Source: Hyphomicrobiales bacterium (lineage in GTDB: Bacteria > Pseudomonadota > Alphaproteobacteria > Rhizobiales > Rhizobiaceae). Taken from it: a stretch of 64,000 nt of DNA. Positions 1-9,668 of this stretch are shown one piece after another. The notes below the pieces were generated by a model. It was not told the origin of the DNA, searched no databases, and saw nothing but the letters and a program-made list of their open reading frames with translations. Position 1 is the stretch's first letter. Every line of letters starts with the position of its first letter. Location of the stretch: positions 62,001-126,000 of the forward strand of contig UCMS01000003.1 of NCBI GenBank assembly GCA_900473805.1, written 5' to 3'. A program made the translations under genes and the position numbers.

Positions 1-11
1 GAGAAATATCC

Positions 12-629
12 ATGATGAGGAAGCTTCTCGAAAGCGCGACAAACGCGACTGCAGGGCCGGTTCGGCGACACAGGGGCTTGTTCATTCGCTTGGGAGCGAT
101 CCTGCGCGACCGGCAGGGCGTCGGCGGTGTGGAGTTTGCCCTCGTCGCACCGATGCTTCTGGTCCTTTACCTGATGGCGTTCGAGCTCACCATGGGCTTC
201 AGCGCAGCCAAGAAAGCCTCGCTGGCCAGCAATGCCGTTGCCGATATCGTTGCGCGGGAAGAGAAGGTCACGAAGGCATTTCTCGGCACCATGCCCGACG
301 TGGCCAAGGCGATTTTTGTGCCTTATCCGCCGTCCAATCTTCTAATCAAGGTCACCGCGATCAAGATCGACAGTGCGAAGGCGGCCAAGGTTGCCTGGTC
401 CTGGTCTTCGACCGGTGTCGCACCCTATGGCGTGGGCACTCAGGCGCCGGTCCCTGCGGATCTCTTGATTGCGGACACGTTCCTGATCCGTAGCGAACTC
501 AGCGTTTCCCATGAGTTGATGACCTATCTGCCCGGTCTGGTCAGCGGCGGCACGAAGAGCCTGACCCTCTATCGCGAGTTCTATTACCGCCAGCGGCTGG
601 GTGCGCAGATCACCTGCAACGACTGCTGA
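12..629 (+). CDS. TadE/TadG-like pseudopilin of a Tad pilus system
   Basis: A 205-residue protein with a basic N-terminal stretch, then GVGGVEFALVAPMLL and a single hydrophobic segment at about residues 38-58, with a glutamate at residue 41. This is the TadE-like pattern of minor pseudopilins of tight-adherence (Flp/Tad) pili: short cytoplasmic head, one membrane helix starting near a Glu, and an extracytoplasmic body. The rest is soluble and has Cys residues only at the C-terminal end (CNDC). The start used is the ATG at 12; a second ATG follows at once. The other tad genes would lie left of the window. Family membership is fairly sure, exact role is not. Confidence 0.8.
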   Translation: MMRKLLESATNATAGPVRRHRGLFIRLGAILRDRQGVGGVEFALVAPMLLVLYLMAFELTMGFSAAKKASLASNAVADIVAREEKVTKAFLGTMPDVAKAIFVPYPPSNLLIKVTAIKIDSAKAAKVAWSWSSTGVAPYGVGTQAPVPADLLIADTFLIRSELSVSHELMTYLPGLVSGGTKSLTLYREFYYRQRLGAQITCNDC

Positions 630-720
630 CTGCACCCTATTTGCCAAGCCCGAGCTCAGCAGTTATTGATGCGGGCAGACGCCGTCCGTCGTTTCGTTCT
701 GGACCGGCCTTGGATACAGC

Positions 721-1941
721 ATGGCACGCGCATTTCTCTTTGTTCTCGATTCCTTTGGCATCGGCGGTGCGCCAGATGCACTCGGTTACGGCGATGACGG
801 GTCCGATACCCTTGGTCATATCGCTGAATTCTGTGCGGCGGGCGCGGGAGATCGCAAGGGGTTGCGGCAAGGTCCGCTGGTGCTGCCCAACATGTCCGCC
901 CTTGGTCTGCTGACAGCGGCAAAACTCGCCACAGGTCGGGTTCCAGTCGGCATGCCCGTGCCCGAACGTGTCTTCGGGCTGCACGGGGCGGCAAGTGAAG
1001 TGTCGCATGGCAAGGATACGCCGTCTGGCCATTGGGAAATCGCCGGGACCCCCGTCATGTTCGACTGGGGCTATTTCCCCGAAGGCGAGGAAGCTTTCCC
1101 GGCGGATCTTGTGGAAGCTATCTGCCGGGAAGCCAGCCTGCCCGGCATCCTCGGCAATTGTCATGCCTCTGGCACAGACGTGATCGCTCGCTTCGGCGAG
1201 GAACACATCCGGACGGGCAAGCCCATCTGTTATACCTCCAGCGATTCCGTCTTCCAGATCGCCGCGCATGAAACCCATTTTGGTCTTGAGCGTCTGCTCT
1301 CGCTCTGTCAGACCGTCCGCAAACTGCTCGACCCGTTGAACATCGGCAGGGTGATTGCGCGTCCTTTCATCGGCGAGACGCCACAGAGCTTCGAACGCAC
1401 CGGCAATCGCCGCGACTACTCCGTCGTGCCGCCGGAGCCGACGCTGCTCGATCGCCTCGTCGACGACGGCCGGAAAGTGCATGCTGTGGGCAAGATCGCC
1501 GACATTTTCGCTCATCAGGGAATTACCCGCATGATCAAGGCGAATGGCAATGCAGCCCTGATGGATGCGACCCTCAAGACGATCGATGAAGCGGCCGATG
1601 GCGATCTCGTCTTCACCAATTTCGTCGATTTTGACATGTTGTATGGCCACCGTCGCGACGTCCCCGGTTACGCAGCCGCGCTCGAAGCCTTCGACCGGCG
1701 TCTGCCGGAGGTCCATCGCAGACTGAAGCCCGGAGACATGGTCCTCATGACCGCGGATCACGGTTGCGATCCGACTTGGCGCGGCACCGACCACACGCGC
1801 GAGCGTGTTCCGATCATGTGTTTCGGGCCAGGCATCCGCTCGCGCAATGTCGGACTGCGCACGACCTATGCCGATATCGGCGAAACCATTGCGGCGCATC
1901 TCGGCATCGCGCCGGGCCGCCACGGACGGAGCTTCCTGTGA
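721..1941 (+). CDS. deoB: phosphopentomutase
   Basis: Interconverts ribose- or deoxyribose-1-phosphate and the 5-phosphate, linking nucleoside phosphorolysis to pentose metabolism in the cytoplasm. The 406-residue protein has the alkaline-phosphatase-superfamily metal sites: LDSFGIGG with Asp10 near the N terminus, [10 protein letters not shown] near residue 100 (the conserved Thr region) and [18 protein letters not shown] near residue 345. Length is normal for DeoB. Its stop overlaps the GTG start of add by four bases (GTGA), so the two are probably translationally coupled. It stands opposite the deoA/deoC operon, which makes deoxyribose-1-phosphate and consumes deoxyribose-5-phosphate. Confidence 0.96.
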   Translation: MARAFLFVLDSFGIGGAPDALGYGDDGSDTLGHIAEFCAAGAGDRKGLRQGPLVLPNMSALGLLTAAKLATGRVPVGMPVPERVFGLHGAASEVSHGKDTPSGHWEIAGTPVMFDWGYFPEGEEAFPADLVEAICREASLPGILGNCHASGTDVIARFGEEHIRTGKPICYTSSDSVFQIAAHETHFGLERLLSLCQTVRKLLDPLNIGRVIARPFIGETPQSFERTGNRRDYSVVPPEPTLLDRLVDDGRKVHAVGKIADIFAHQGITRMIKANGNAALMDATLKTIDEAADGDLVFTNFVDFDMLYGHRRDVPGYAAALEAFDRRLPEVHRRLKPGDMVLMTADHGCDPTWRGTDHTRERVPIMCFGPGIRSRNVGLRTTYADIGETIAAHLGIAPGRHGRSFL

Positions 1942-2912
1942 CGACACAGCTGAAAAAAGCCGAACTGCACTGTCATCTCGAAGGCGCGGCGCCCCCGGCA
2001 CTCACCCTTGACCAGGCGCGCAAATACGGCGTCGATCCCGACACATTCATGGACGGTGACCGCTACGCCTGGACCGACTTTTCGGAGTTCATCAAAGCCT
2101 ATGACAAGGTCGCAGGCCTGTTCCGGACGGAAGACGATTATGCGCTTCTCACGGAGACCTATCTGCGCGAACTGGCATCGGCATGCACCATCTACAGTGA
2201 ACTGATTATCTCGCCGGATCATGGCGATCGGATCGGCCTCGGTGCGGACAATTACCTGGCCGGCATTACAGCTGGTATCGAGCGAGCAAAGGCGGACACC
2301 GGCATCGAGGTGCGCATTCTCGTGACGGGCGAACGCCATTTCGGTCCGGAAAGGGTGATTGCCGCCGCCGAATATGCCGCCCGGAGCCCCAACTCGCTGA
2401 TAACCGGCTTCAACATGGCCGGTGAAGAGCGCATGGGCCGTGTGGCTGACTATGCCCGTGCCTTCGATATCGCTCGAGAGGCGGGGCTTGGCCTGACCAT
2501 CCACGCCGGTGAAGTCTGTGGTGCCTTCAGCGTCGCCGATGCGCTTGACCTCGTGAAGCCGGATCGCATTGGGCATGGCGTGCGTGCCATTGAGGATGCG
2601 GAACTCGTCCGGCGGCTCGCCGATCTCGGGACGGTTCTGGAGGTCTGCCCTGGATCCAACATCGCGCTGTCGGTCTATCCCGATTTCCAGAGCCACCCCC
2701 TGCGTAAGCTCCGGGATGCCGGCGTCCGCGTCTGCATCAATTCCGACGATCCGCCATTCTTCCACACGTCGCTCGCCCGCGAGTATGAACTGGCGGCGAC
2801 GGAATTTGGATTTTCGAACGCGGAGATCGACGCGATGACCCGCACGGCGATCGAGGCAGCCTTCGTGGACGAAAAGACGCGACAAGCGCTGCTGGCGAAA
2901 CTCGCAACGTGA
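1938..2912 (+). CDS. add: adenosine deaminase
   Basis: Deaminates adenosine or deoxyadenosine to inosine or deoxyinosine. The 324-residue protein has the zinc motif AELHCHLEG (HxH at residues 11 and 13), IHAGEVCG (zinc His and catalytic Glu region), GHGVRAIED and NSDDPPFF (catalytic Asp pair). I take the GTG at 1938 as start because it overlaps the deoB stop in a GTGA arrangement and the family homology begins only a few residues later; a longer reading upstream lies entirely inside deoB. The product feeds the phosphorylase encoded on the opposite strand nearby. Some relatives act on adenine or other purine bases, so substrate is inferred from family and context. Confidence 0.92.
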   Translation: MTTQLKKAELHCHLEGAAPPALTLDQARKYGVDPDTFMDGDRYAWTDFSEFIKAYDKVAGLFRTEDDYALLTETYLRELASACTIYSELIISPDHGDRIGLGADNYLAGITAGIERAKADTGIEVRILVTGERHFGPERVIAAAEYAARSPNSLITGFNMAGEERMGRVADYARAFDIAREAGLGLTIHAGEVCGAFSVADALDLVKPDRIGHGVRAIEDAELVRRLADLGTVLEVCPGSNIALSVYPDFQSHPLRKLRDAGVRVCINSDDPPFFHTSLAREYELAATEFGFSNAEIDAMTRTAIEAAFVDEKTRQALLAKLAT

Positions 2913-3015
2913 GCGCTGTTGAAGACCGGGCAAAATCCACGCCTGCTCTTGCGGCTCTCCCTGAGAACGTGAAAATAGACCCATCCGAAGACAAAAAGAA
3001 AAGAAGGTTCGATCC

Positions 3016-3645
3016 ATGGACGGCGTAACAGTCATCAATCACCCTCTCGTTCAGCACAAGCTGACGATCATGCGCCGCAAGGAAACCTCGACCTCCAGCT
3101 TTCGCCGGCTTTTGCGTGAGATCTCGACCCTTCTCTGCTACGAGGTGACGCGCGATCTCGAGCTGACCATGGAGACAATCGAGACGCCGCTGACCGAAAT
3201 GCAGTCCCCGATCCTCGAGGGCAAGAAGCTGGTCTTCGCCTCGATCCTGCGCGCCGGTAACGGCCTGTTGGAAGGCATGCTCGAGCTGGTTCCGGCAGCC
3301 CGTGTCGCCCATGTCGGCGTCTACCGTGATCACGAAACCCTTCAGGCCGTGGAATACTATTTCAAGGCACCCGAAGCGCTGTCGGAGCGCTTAATCATCG
3401 TCGTTGACCCGATGCTGGCAACCGGCAATTCTTCGATCGCTGCCATCGACAAACTGAAGGAACGCGGCGCGAAAAACATCCGTTTCCTCTGCCTGCTGGC
3501 GGCGCCTGAGGGCATCAAGAACTTTCAGGCTGTCCATCCCGACGTGCCGATCTTCACAGCCTCGATCGACAGCCATCTGAATGAGAAGGGCTACATCATG
3601 CCCGGCCTCGGCGATGCGGGTGACCGGATGTACGGAACGAAGTGA
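3016..3645 (+). CDS. upp: uracil phosphoribosyltransferase
   Basis: Converts uracil plus PRPP to UMP, the last step of uracil salvage. The 209-residue length is typical. Visible motifs are [13 protein letters not shown], the PRPP-binding loop [12 protein letters not shown], and the C-terminal [11 protein letters not shown] that contacts uracil. The gene is 103 bases downstream of add on the same strand, preceded by AAGAAGG, and ends at a strong intrinsic terminator. It is probably the last gene of the deoB-add-upp unit and takes uracil produced by thymidine/uridine phosphorolysis and cytidine deamination from the opposite operon. Confidence 0.96.
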   Translation: MDGVTVINHPLVQHKLTIMRRKETSTSSFRRLLREISTLLCYEVTRDLELTMETIETPLTEMQSPILEGKKLVFASILRAGNGLLEGMLELVPAARVAHVGVYRDHETLQAVEYYFKAPEALSERLIIVVDPMLATGNSSIAAIDKLKERGAKNIRFLCLLAAPEGIKNFQAVHPDVPIFTASIDSHLNEKGYIMPGLGDAGDRMYGTK

Positions 3646-3670
3646 TTTCTTAACCAGATCACTGGCTTTG

Positions 3671-3703
3671 ACGGCTCGGAACCCTTGTTTCGGGCCGTTT
3701 TTG
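3671..3703 (+). terminator. intrinsic terminator after upp
   Basis: ACGGCTCGGAAC (3671-3682) pairs with GTTTCGGGCCGT (3687-3698) over twelve positions, two of them G-T wobbles, around a CCTT loop, and is followed by a T-run from 3698. It lies 26 bases after the upp stop and separates it from the aspartic protease gene. Confidence 0.85.
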
Positions 3704-3769
3704 TTTATCCAGTATCCATCCGGCAAGACCCTGCTGCTACAGTGAGCGCGAACCCATTGAGGAGTGCCG

Positions 3770-4288
3770 ATGTTCGCCCGCACGCTGTTCACAGTCTTGC
3801 TGATCGCTCTGTCTGCCAGCCAGTGGCCGATGATCGCGGGTAAGGTCCAGGCGTTGTTGAACCAGCGGGAAACCGCAGCGCCGGAAGAGCCGAGAACGCA
3901 GCCGGCCAAGGCATCGTCGGGACAGACGGTTCTGACAATGGGTCCAAGTGGACATTACGAAGGCACGTTCAAGATGAACGGAAAGCCCGTCGAGGCCATG
4001 GTCGATACCGGAGCCTCGCTCGTCGCAATCAACATCTCTACCGCCCGTCGCCTAGGCTTCAGCCCTTCGATGCTCGACTTCCGCTATGACGTAACGACGG
4101 CCACTGGTTCGCTCAAAGCCGCCCATGTTGTGCTCGACCGCATTGAGATCGGCAGCATCCGTGTCCGGGCGGTCGACGCCTTTGTTCTCGACGACAAGAC
4201 CCTCTCTTCGACGCTGGTCGGCATGAGCTTCATGAAGAAGCTAAGGTCCTACACGGCGGAAAATCGCACGCTTCGCTTGATCCAGTGA
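3770..4288 (+). CDS. membrane-anchored retropepsin-like aspartic protease (clan AA, TIGR02281-type)
   Basis: A 172-residue protein with an N-terminal hydrophobic segment (about residues 3-22) and one retroviral-type aspartic protease domain whose catalytic signature is MVDTGAS near residue 78, followed by GMSFMKKL near the C terminus. Single-domain proteins of this kind, common in alphaproteobacteria, are anchored with the protease domain in the periplasm and presumably dimerise; substrates are not known. The ATG at 3770 is chosen because TTGAGGAG ends about five bases before it; a GTG two codons upstream is less likely. The gene converges on deoA, ten bases away. Confidence 0.82.
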   Translation: MFARTLFTVLLIALSASQWPMIAGKVQALLNQRETAAPEEPRTQPAKASSGQTVLTMGPSGHYEGTFKMNGKPVEAMVDTGASLVAINISTARRLGFSPSMLDFRYDVTTATGSLKAAHVVLDRIEIGSIRVRAVDAFVLDDKTLSSTLVGMSFMKKLRSYTAENRTLRLIQ

Positions 4289-4297
4289 GGTTGAGGC

Positions 4298-5611
4298 CTA
4301 CTCGATCCTGAGGCCGATCACCGGCGCCGCGGCCGGCTTCGTTTGCGAGATGCGGTAGCACTGAGCGACGGTTTCCGCAGCACGTGTTGCCGAAGGCTCG
4401 TCATTGGCCTGCACAAAGGCGATAGGCTCGCCCTTCGTCACCTTCGTGCCGAGCGGCTTGAAGCCGGATATCCCCACCCCGTGATCGATGCTGTCGCTCG
4501 GCCGCTGCCGTCCACCGCCAAGCGTCACCACGGCAAGCCCGAGCGCGCGGGTGTCGCAGGCGGAGAGATAGCCGTCTTCGGGCGCTTCCACAGCAATTTC
4601 CACCCTGGCACGCGGCAGGTAATGCTCTGCTTTGTCCATGAAGTCGGCGGGGCCGCCCAGCTCGCGCACCATCTTTCCGAAGATCTCGGCCGCCTTGCCG
4701 GAGGCGAGAGCCTCGACGCAACGTTTGAGGGCGACGCCGTGATCGCTCTCCACGCCGGCATTGATCAGCATCTCCGCTCCAAAGGCGAGCGTTACTTCTT
4801 CAAGACGTGTGCCGCCCTTCAGGCCCTTGAGGAAGTCGACCGCGTTCTGCACCTCGATCGCATTGCCGGCGCAGTCGGCAAGCGGCTGATTCATGTCGGT
4901 CAGTAGCGCGGTTGTCCGGACACCGGCGCCATTGGCCACACGCACCAGCGAACGGGCGAGCGCTTCGGCATCTTCCGCCTTGGCCATGAAGGCGCCATTG
5001 CCGAATTTGACGTCGAGCACCAGGCTGTCCAGCCCGGCCGCCAGTTTCTTCGACAGGATGGAGGCCGTGATCAGCGGGATGGATTCCACCGTCGCTGTCA
5101 CGTCGCGGATCGCATAGAGCCGCTTGTCCGCCGGCGCGAGATCGCCCGTCTGGCCGATGATGGCACAGCCCGCGCGGTCCACCGTGCGGCGGAAGATGGT
5201 ATTGTCCGGCATCACGTCATAACCGGGGATCGACTGCAGCTTGTCGAGCGTGCCGCCGGTATGCCCAAGCCCGCGCCCTGAAATCATCGGGACCGCCAGC
5301 CCGCAGGCAGCCACGATCGGCGCCAGCATCAGCGAGACATTGTCTCCGACACCTCCCGTCGAATGCTTGTCGGCGATGGGCTTGCCCACTCCGGCCCAGG
5401 AGAGGACGTCGCCTGAATCACGCATGGCCAGCGTCAGCGCGACGATTTCGTCCGGCGTCATACCGCGAAAGAAGACCGCCATGGCAAAGGCCGCGACTTG
5501 GCCTTCGGAGATCGTTTCATTCGACAACCCTTCGACGAAGGCAGCAATCTCGTCAGCCGAGAGCACGTCCCCATCCCGTTTCCGACGAATGATCTCCTGC
5601 GGTAGCAGCAT
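4298..5611 (-). CDS. deoA: thymidine phosphorylase
   Basis: Phosphorolyses thymidine (and deoxyuridine) to base plus deoxyribose-1-phosphate. The 437-residue protein starts [14 protein letters not shown] and carries [14 protein letters not shown] (phosphate site) and [17 protein letters not shown] (family signature). It is the last gene of the minus-strand nucleoside operon, two bases after deoC. The ATG at 5611 matches the usual DeoA N terminus; longer readings run back through deoC. The product is handled by DeoB, encoded on the plus strand, and DeoC. Confidence 0.96.
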   Translation of the reverse strand: MLLPQEIIRRKRDGDVLSADEIAAFVEGLSNETISEGQVAAFAMAVFFRGMTPDEIVALTLAMRDSGDVLSWAGVGKPIADKHSTGGVGDNVSLMLAPIVAACGLAVPMISGRGLGHTGGTLDKLQSIPGYDVMPDNTIFRRTVDRAGCAIIGQTGDLAPADKRLYAIRDVTATVESIPLITASILSKKLAAGLDSLVLDVKFGNGAFMAKAEDAEALARSLVRVANGAGVRTTALLTDMNQPLADCAGNAIEVQNAVDFLKGLKGGTRLEEVTLAFGAEMLINAGVESDHGVALKRCVEALASGKAAEIFGKMVRELGGPADFMDKAEHYLPRARVEIAVEAPEDGYLSACDTRALGLAVVTLGGGRQRPSDSIDHGVGISGFKPLGTKVTKGEPIAFVQANDEPSATRAAETVAQCYRISQTKPAAAPVIGLRIE

Positions 5612-5613
5612 TA

Positions 5614-6384
5614 TCAGTATCCTGAAGCCGCAGCAGTTGATCGTTCGCCGGAAAGCGTGGCCAGGATGTCGTCGAGCAGACCGGATGCTCCAAAACGGAA
5701 GGTCGACGGCATGACCCAATCTTCGCCCATGATCGTATCGGCGAGCCTCAGGTAGAGGGCGGCGTCCGCAACCGTCGAGATCCCGCCGGCCGGCTTGAAC
5801 CCGACTTTCTTGCGGCTGTCCCGGATCGATTGCAGCATGATGTCTGCCGCCTCCAGCGTGGCATTGACGCCGACTTTGCCGGTCGAAGTCTTGACGAAAT
5901 CCGCACCGGCCGCGATGGCAAGGTCGGATGCCTTGCGGATGAGAGCCACGTCCTTCAGTTCGCCGGTTTCCAGGATCGTCTTCAGGATCGCATGGCCGCA
6001 GGCTGCCTTCACGGCGGTAACCATGTCCGTCACGGCCTTTTCGTCCCCTGAAACCAAGGCACGATACGGAATGACAAGGTCGATATCGTCGGCGCCGTCG
6101 GCAACAGCGTCGCGCGTCTCCGCCAACACATCCTCGATCTTCATGCCGCCAGAGGGAAAGTTGACCACGGTCGCGATGCGGATCGGACTGTCCGGCCCAA
6201 GCAGCGTGCGCGCCTGCATCACGAAGCGTGGCCAGATGCAGATGGCGGCCGTAGGACCATAAGCGGTCTGGGCCTTGCCGCAGAGCGAAACGATCTGCTC
6301 CGGCGTGCAATCATCCTTCAGGTTGGTGAGGTCGAGAAGCGACAGCGCCTTGGTCGCAACCGCGCGCAGTTCCTGGTTATCCAA
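5614..6384 (-). CDS. deoC: deoxyribose-phosphate aldolase
   Basis: Cleaves deoxyribose-5-phosphate to acetaldehyde and glyceraldehyde-3-phosphate, sending nucleoside sugar into central metabolism. The 256-residue protein shows [10 protein letters not shown] near the N terminus, the Schiff-base lysine motif [10 protein letters not shown] near residue 165, and KPAGGIS, which holds the second active-site lysine. It overlaps the end of the phosphorylase gene by eight bases and is followed after two bases by deoA, so translational coupling is likely. Confidence 0.95.
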   Translation of the reverse strand: MDNQELRAVATKALSLLDLTNLKDDCTPEQIVSLCGKAQTAYGPTAAICIWPRFVMQARTLLGPDSPIRIATVVNFPSGGMKIEDVLAETRDAVADGADDIDLVIPYRALVSGDEKAVTDMVTAVKAACGHAILKTILETGELKDVALIRKASDLAIAAGADFVKTSTGKVGVNATLEAADIMLQSIRDSRKKVGFKPAGGISTVADAALYLRLADTIMGEDWVMPSTFRFGASGLLDDILATLSGERSTAAASGY

Positions 6385-7183
6385 TATCGTTACCTCCGCC
6401 GATCATCCGCTTGAGGATGCGGGCCAGACGTTCGCCGCCGATCGGCGCCATGTCTTTGGTTTCTTCGTGGCTCAGTTCGCCACCGGTCATGCCGGCTCCA
6501 TAATTGGTGATCACGGAGGCTGCCGCAACCCTTAGGCCGAAAAAGCGCGCGAGAATGACTTCCGGTACGGTCGACATGCCCACCGCGTCAGCCCCCAGCA
6601 CCCGCGCCATGCGGATCTCGGCGGGTGTCTCGAAGCTCGGGCCGGAAAACCACATATAGACACCGCGAGAGAGCGGGACTTCTTCTGCGGCTGCGGCTTC
6701 GCGCATGGCAGCCTGCAGCTGCGCGTCATAGGCCGAAGTCATGCCGACGAAGCGCGCGTCGCTCGGTTCGCCGATCAGCGGGTTCTTGCCGGAGAAATTG
6801 ATGTGGTCGGTGATCTGCATGACCGAACCCGGCGGCATGTCCTCGCGCAGAGACCCCGCCGCATTGGTCAGGATCAGCGTCGTGACCCCCAGCCCCATCA
6901 GCACTTCGATGGGAATCCGCATCGCTGTCGGATCGCCATGCTCGTAATAGTGCACACGACCGGCAAGCATGATGACCGGCGTGTTCCCCAGCATGCCGGC
7001 GACAAGCTCGCCAGCATGACCGGATACGGCACTCAAGGGAAAGCCGGGCAGCTCGGAATAGGGCACACGAACCGCATCCCGAACCTCGTTCACCAGTGAA
7101 CCCAATCCCGAGCCCAGGACGATGCCGTGACGGGGAACGAGGCCGTTCAGCCGCTCGACGAGAAGATCGACGGCGGGCTTCAT
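6377..7183 (-). CDS. purine-nucleoside phosphorylase (trimeric, PNP/XapA type)
   Basis: Splits inosine, guanosine and deoxy forms into base and (deoxy)ribose-1-phosphate. The 268-residue protein starts MKPAVDLLVERLNG and has GIVLGSGLGSL (phosphate loop), GRVHYYEHGD and TNAAGSLREDMPPGSVM, features of the trimeric low-molecular-weight class rather than the hexameric DeoD class. The ATG at 7183 overlaps the cdd stop as ATGA; longer readings run through cdd. With Add it completes purine nucleoside breakdown: adenosine to inosine to hypoxanthine plus sugar phosphate. It might be named punA, xapA or deoD in different annotations. Confidence 0.93.
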   Translation of the reverse strand: MKPAVDLLVERLNGLVPRHGIVLGSGLGSLVNEVRDAVRVPYSELPGFPLSAVSGHAGELVAGMLGNTPVIMLAGRVHYYEHGDPTAMRIPIEVLMGLGVTTLILTNAAGSLREDMPPGSVMQITDHINFSGKNPLIGEPSDARFVGMTSAYDAQLQAAMREAAAAEEVPLSRGVYMWFSGPSFETPAEIRMARVLGADAVGMSTVPEVILARFFGLRVAAASVITNYGAGMTGGELSHEETKDMAPIGGERLARILKRMIGGGNDIG

Positions 7184-7572
7184 CCAATCACGTCCGTCTT
7201 GAAGCTCAGCGGCAGAAGTTCGTCCATGGTCATGGACTTCTGCACGCCCACCTCGTCGCAGAGATAGATCTTGGTATCTGCAGAGGCGAATTCCGAGATT
7301 TTCTGCCGGCATCCGCCGCAGGGCGGGCAGAGCGCCAGTTTCTCGGCAATGACCGCCATCTCGACGATCTTCTTGCCCCCGCCCATGATCATGCAGCCGA
7401 TGGCGGTCGGTTCCGCGCACCAGCCCTGAGGGAAGGAGAGGTTCTCGATGTTCGCGCCTGTATAGATCTTGCCGTCATCGGCCCGGATCGCAGCTCCCAC
7501 GGGGAACTTGGAATAGGGCGCGTGGGCGAATTGCATCGCGCCGCGCGCGGCTTCGAACAGATCATGCGCCAT
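7180..7572 (-). CDS. cdd: cytidine deaminase
   Basis: Deaminates cytidine and deoxycytidine to uridine and deoxyuridine. A 130-residue homotetramer-type enzyme with GANIENLSFPQGWCAEPTA (zinc Cys and catalytic Glu in CAE) and CPPCGGCRQ supplying the other two zinc cysteines. It follows the permease gene by three bases and overlaps the next gene by four. Its position between the importer and the phosphorylases fits immediate processing of imported pyrimidine nucleosides. Confidence 0.95.
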   Translation of the reverse strand: MAHDLFEAARGAMQFAHAPYSKFPVGAAIRADDGKIYTGANIENLSFPQGWCAEPTAIGCMIMGGGKKIVEMAVIAEKLALCPPCGGCRQKISEFASADTKIYLCDEVGVQKSMTMDELLPLSFKTDVIG

Positions 7573-7575
7573 GGA

Positions 7576-8547
7576 TCAACGCTCCTTGGTGTAGGGCACG
7601 CCACCGGCTTTCGGCGGGTTGGCAGCACCGATGAAGCCGGCCAGCAGGATACAGGTGAGGATATAGGGCAGAGCCTGGAAGATCTGCACCGGTACCTCGC
7701 CGATCCCTGGGATTGCTTTACCCTGCATGAAGTTGGCGAGCGCGTCGAGGAAGCCGAACAACAGGCAGGCAAACATGACCGGCACAGGCTTCCACTTGGC
7801 GAAGATGAGCGCCGCAAGCGCGATGTAGCCCTTGCCCGCCGACATGTCCTTGATGAAGGCCGCCGACTGCGCGATCGCCAGATAGGTGCCGGAAAAACCG
7901 CAGAGGAAGCCCGCCACCAGAACGGCACGGTAACGGAGGAAGGTTACCGAGATGCCGGCCGTATCGACGGCGCCCGGATTTTCGCCGACGGCGCGCAGCC
8001 GCAGCCCGAAACGCGTCCGGTAGAGCACCCACCAGGACAGCGGCACGGCGAGGAAGGCAAGATAGGTGAGGATGTTGTTGCCGGAAATCACATTCGCATA
8101 GATCGGCCCGATGAAGGGTACGTCGCGCATCGCGTCGGCACCCGGCAGGATGATCGGCGCAAAGCGCCCGTCATTGGTCACCTGCGGCGTGCGGCCGCCT
8201 TGGCCGAACCAGGCCTGGCCGAGCACGACGGTCAGGCCGGCGGCCACGAAATTGAGCGCCACCCCCGAAATGATCTGGTTGCCGCGATTGGTGATCGAGG
8301 CAAAACCGTGGATCAGCGAGAAGAAGAGCGAAATTCCGATACCCGCGCAGAGACCGGCCCAGGCAGAGCCTGTGAGATGTGCGGTGCAAGCGGCCGCAAA
8401 TGCGGCGGCCAGCATCTTCCCCTCAAGACCGATATCAAAAATACCGGCGCGTTCCGAAAAGAGACCTGCCAGCGCGGTGAAGATGAGCGGGATCGACAAG
8501 CGGATGGTCGATCCGAGAATGCTGATGAGGATGTCGAAGCTATCCAT
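7576..8547 (-). CDS. nucleoside ABC transporter permease (second subunit, YufQ/NupC-like)
   Basis: A 323-residue, strongly hydrophobic protein of the BPD_transp_2 (RbsC/LivH-like) permease family, beginning with an N-terminal membrane helix and containing FSERAGIFDIGLEGKML, the conserved cytoplasmic signature seen in permeases that partner BMP-family binding proteins. About eight to nine membrane segments are apparent. It follows the other permease by ten bases and precedes cdd by three. Operon partners (BMP binding protein, double ATPase, cdd, phosphorylases) point to nucleosides as substrate. Confidence 0.88.
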   Translation of the reverse strand: MDSFDILISILGSTIRLSIPLIFTALAGLFSERAGIFDIGLEGKMLAAAFAAACTAHLTGSAWAGLCAGIGISLFFSLIHGFASITNRGNQIISGVALNFVAAGLTVVLGQAWFGQGGRTPQVTNDGRFAPIILPGADAMRDVPFIGPIYANVISGNNILTYLAFLAVPLSWWVLYRTRFGLRLRAVGENPGAVDTAGISVTFLRYRAVLVAGFLCGFSGTYLAIAQSAAFIKDMSAGKGYIALAALIFAKWKPVPVMFACLLFGFLDALANFMQGKAIPGIGEVPVQIFQALPYILTCILLAGFIGAANPPKAGGVPYTKER

Positions 8548-8557
8548 GGTCTAATCC

Positions 8558-9661
8558 TCAACCCTTCACGAATGTCTGGTAGGCGCGGACAATCATCGGC
8601 CGGCACATGAATTCGAGCGCACCGGCAAACAGGATGACAAGACCCTGGATGACGACGATCATGTCGCGGGTGATGTTCGGCATGTCGAAGGAAAGCTCCG
8701 CCCCGCCCTGATAAAGCACCCCGAACAGAATGGCGGCGATGATGATACCGAGCGGATGGTTGCGTCCCATCAGCGAGACAGCGATGCCCACAAAACCGGC
8801 GCCGCCGACAAATTCCACCTGCAGACGTGCCGAAGCGCCAAGCACGGGATTGAGCGCCATCATCCCGGCGAGACCGCCGGAAATCAGCATCGTGATGACC
8901 ACGATCTTGGTGTAGGAGATGCCGGCATAGTCGGCGGCCGAGCGGCTGAGACCCATCGTCCGCATCTCGAAACCGAGTTTTGTCCGCCAGATCAGCACCC
9001 ACACCACGAAACACATGACGACCGCGATCAGGAAGGACACATTGAACGGGGCAGGACCGAGCTTTCCGCCGAACATGGCAATGAGCCAGTCGAGCTTCGG
9101 CAATTGGCCGCCTTCGAGGAAGGTGCGGGTTTCAGGCGCCATCTTGCCGGGAACGATGAACACGTTCACCAGCAGATAGACCATCAGTGCCGCGCCGATG
9201 AAGTTGAACATGATCGTGGTGATGACGATATGGCTTCCACGCTTTGCCTGTAGGAGCGCCGGAATCAGCGCCCAGGCTGCGCCGAAGAGAGCAGCGCCGA
9301 GGACTGCGAACGGCATCGTCACATACCACGGGACGTAGTGGTCCAACGCCAGAGCGGCTAGTGCAGCACCCAGGCCGCCGACATAGGCTTGCCCCTCCGA
9401 CCCGATGTTGAACAGTCCCGCATGATAGGCGACTGCCACCGACAACCCGGTGAAGATGAAATTCGTTGCGTAGAACAGCGTGAAGCCAATGCCTTCGCCG
9501 CGCCCAAGCGCACCCTGCAGCATCAATTGCAGGGCCTCCCACGGGTTCTCGCCGATGATCCAGACCACAAGCCCGGAGACGAGAAACGCCAGCGTGAGGT
9601 TGATCAGCGGCAGCAGCGCATAATTGATCCAGTTTGGAAGGGGTACGGATGCAGTGCTCAT
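8558..9661 (-). CDS. nucleoside ABC transporter permease (first subunit, YufP/NupB-like)
   Basis: A 367-residue permease of the same BPD_transp_2 family, with HAGLFNIGSEGQAYVGG as its cytoplasmic signature and about nine membrane segments. It would form the heteromeric channel with the next gene product. The ATG at 9661 is preferred because GAGGA lies seven bases before it and it leaves a seven-base gap after the ATPase gene; an upstream alternative would overlap that gene. Confidence 0.88.
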   Translation of the reverse strand: MSTASVPLPNWINYALLPLINLTLAFLVSGLVVWIIGENPWEALQLMLQGALGRGEGIGFTLFYATNFIFTGLSVAVAYHAGLFNIGSEGQAYVGGLGAALAALALDHYVPWYVTMPFAVLGAALFGAAWALIPALLQAKRGSHIVITTIMFNFIGAALMVYLLVNVFIVPGKMAPETRTFLEGGQLPKLDWLIAMFGGKLGPAPFNVSFLIAVVMCFVVWVLIWRTKLGFEMRTMGLSRSAADYAGISYTKIVVITMLISGGLAGMMALNPVLGASARLQVEFVGGAGFVGIAVSLMGRNHPLGIIIAAILFGVLYQGGAELSFDMPNITRDMIVVIQGLVILFAGALEFMCRPMIVRAYQTFVKG

Positions 9662-9668
9662 CAAATCC

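Noticed and set aside
637..2001. Minus-strand frame of about 450 codons opposite deoB
   Set aside because: Shadow of deoB; no recognisable protein features.
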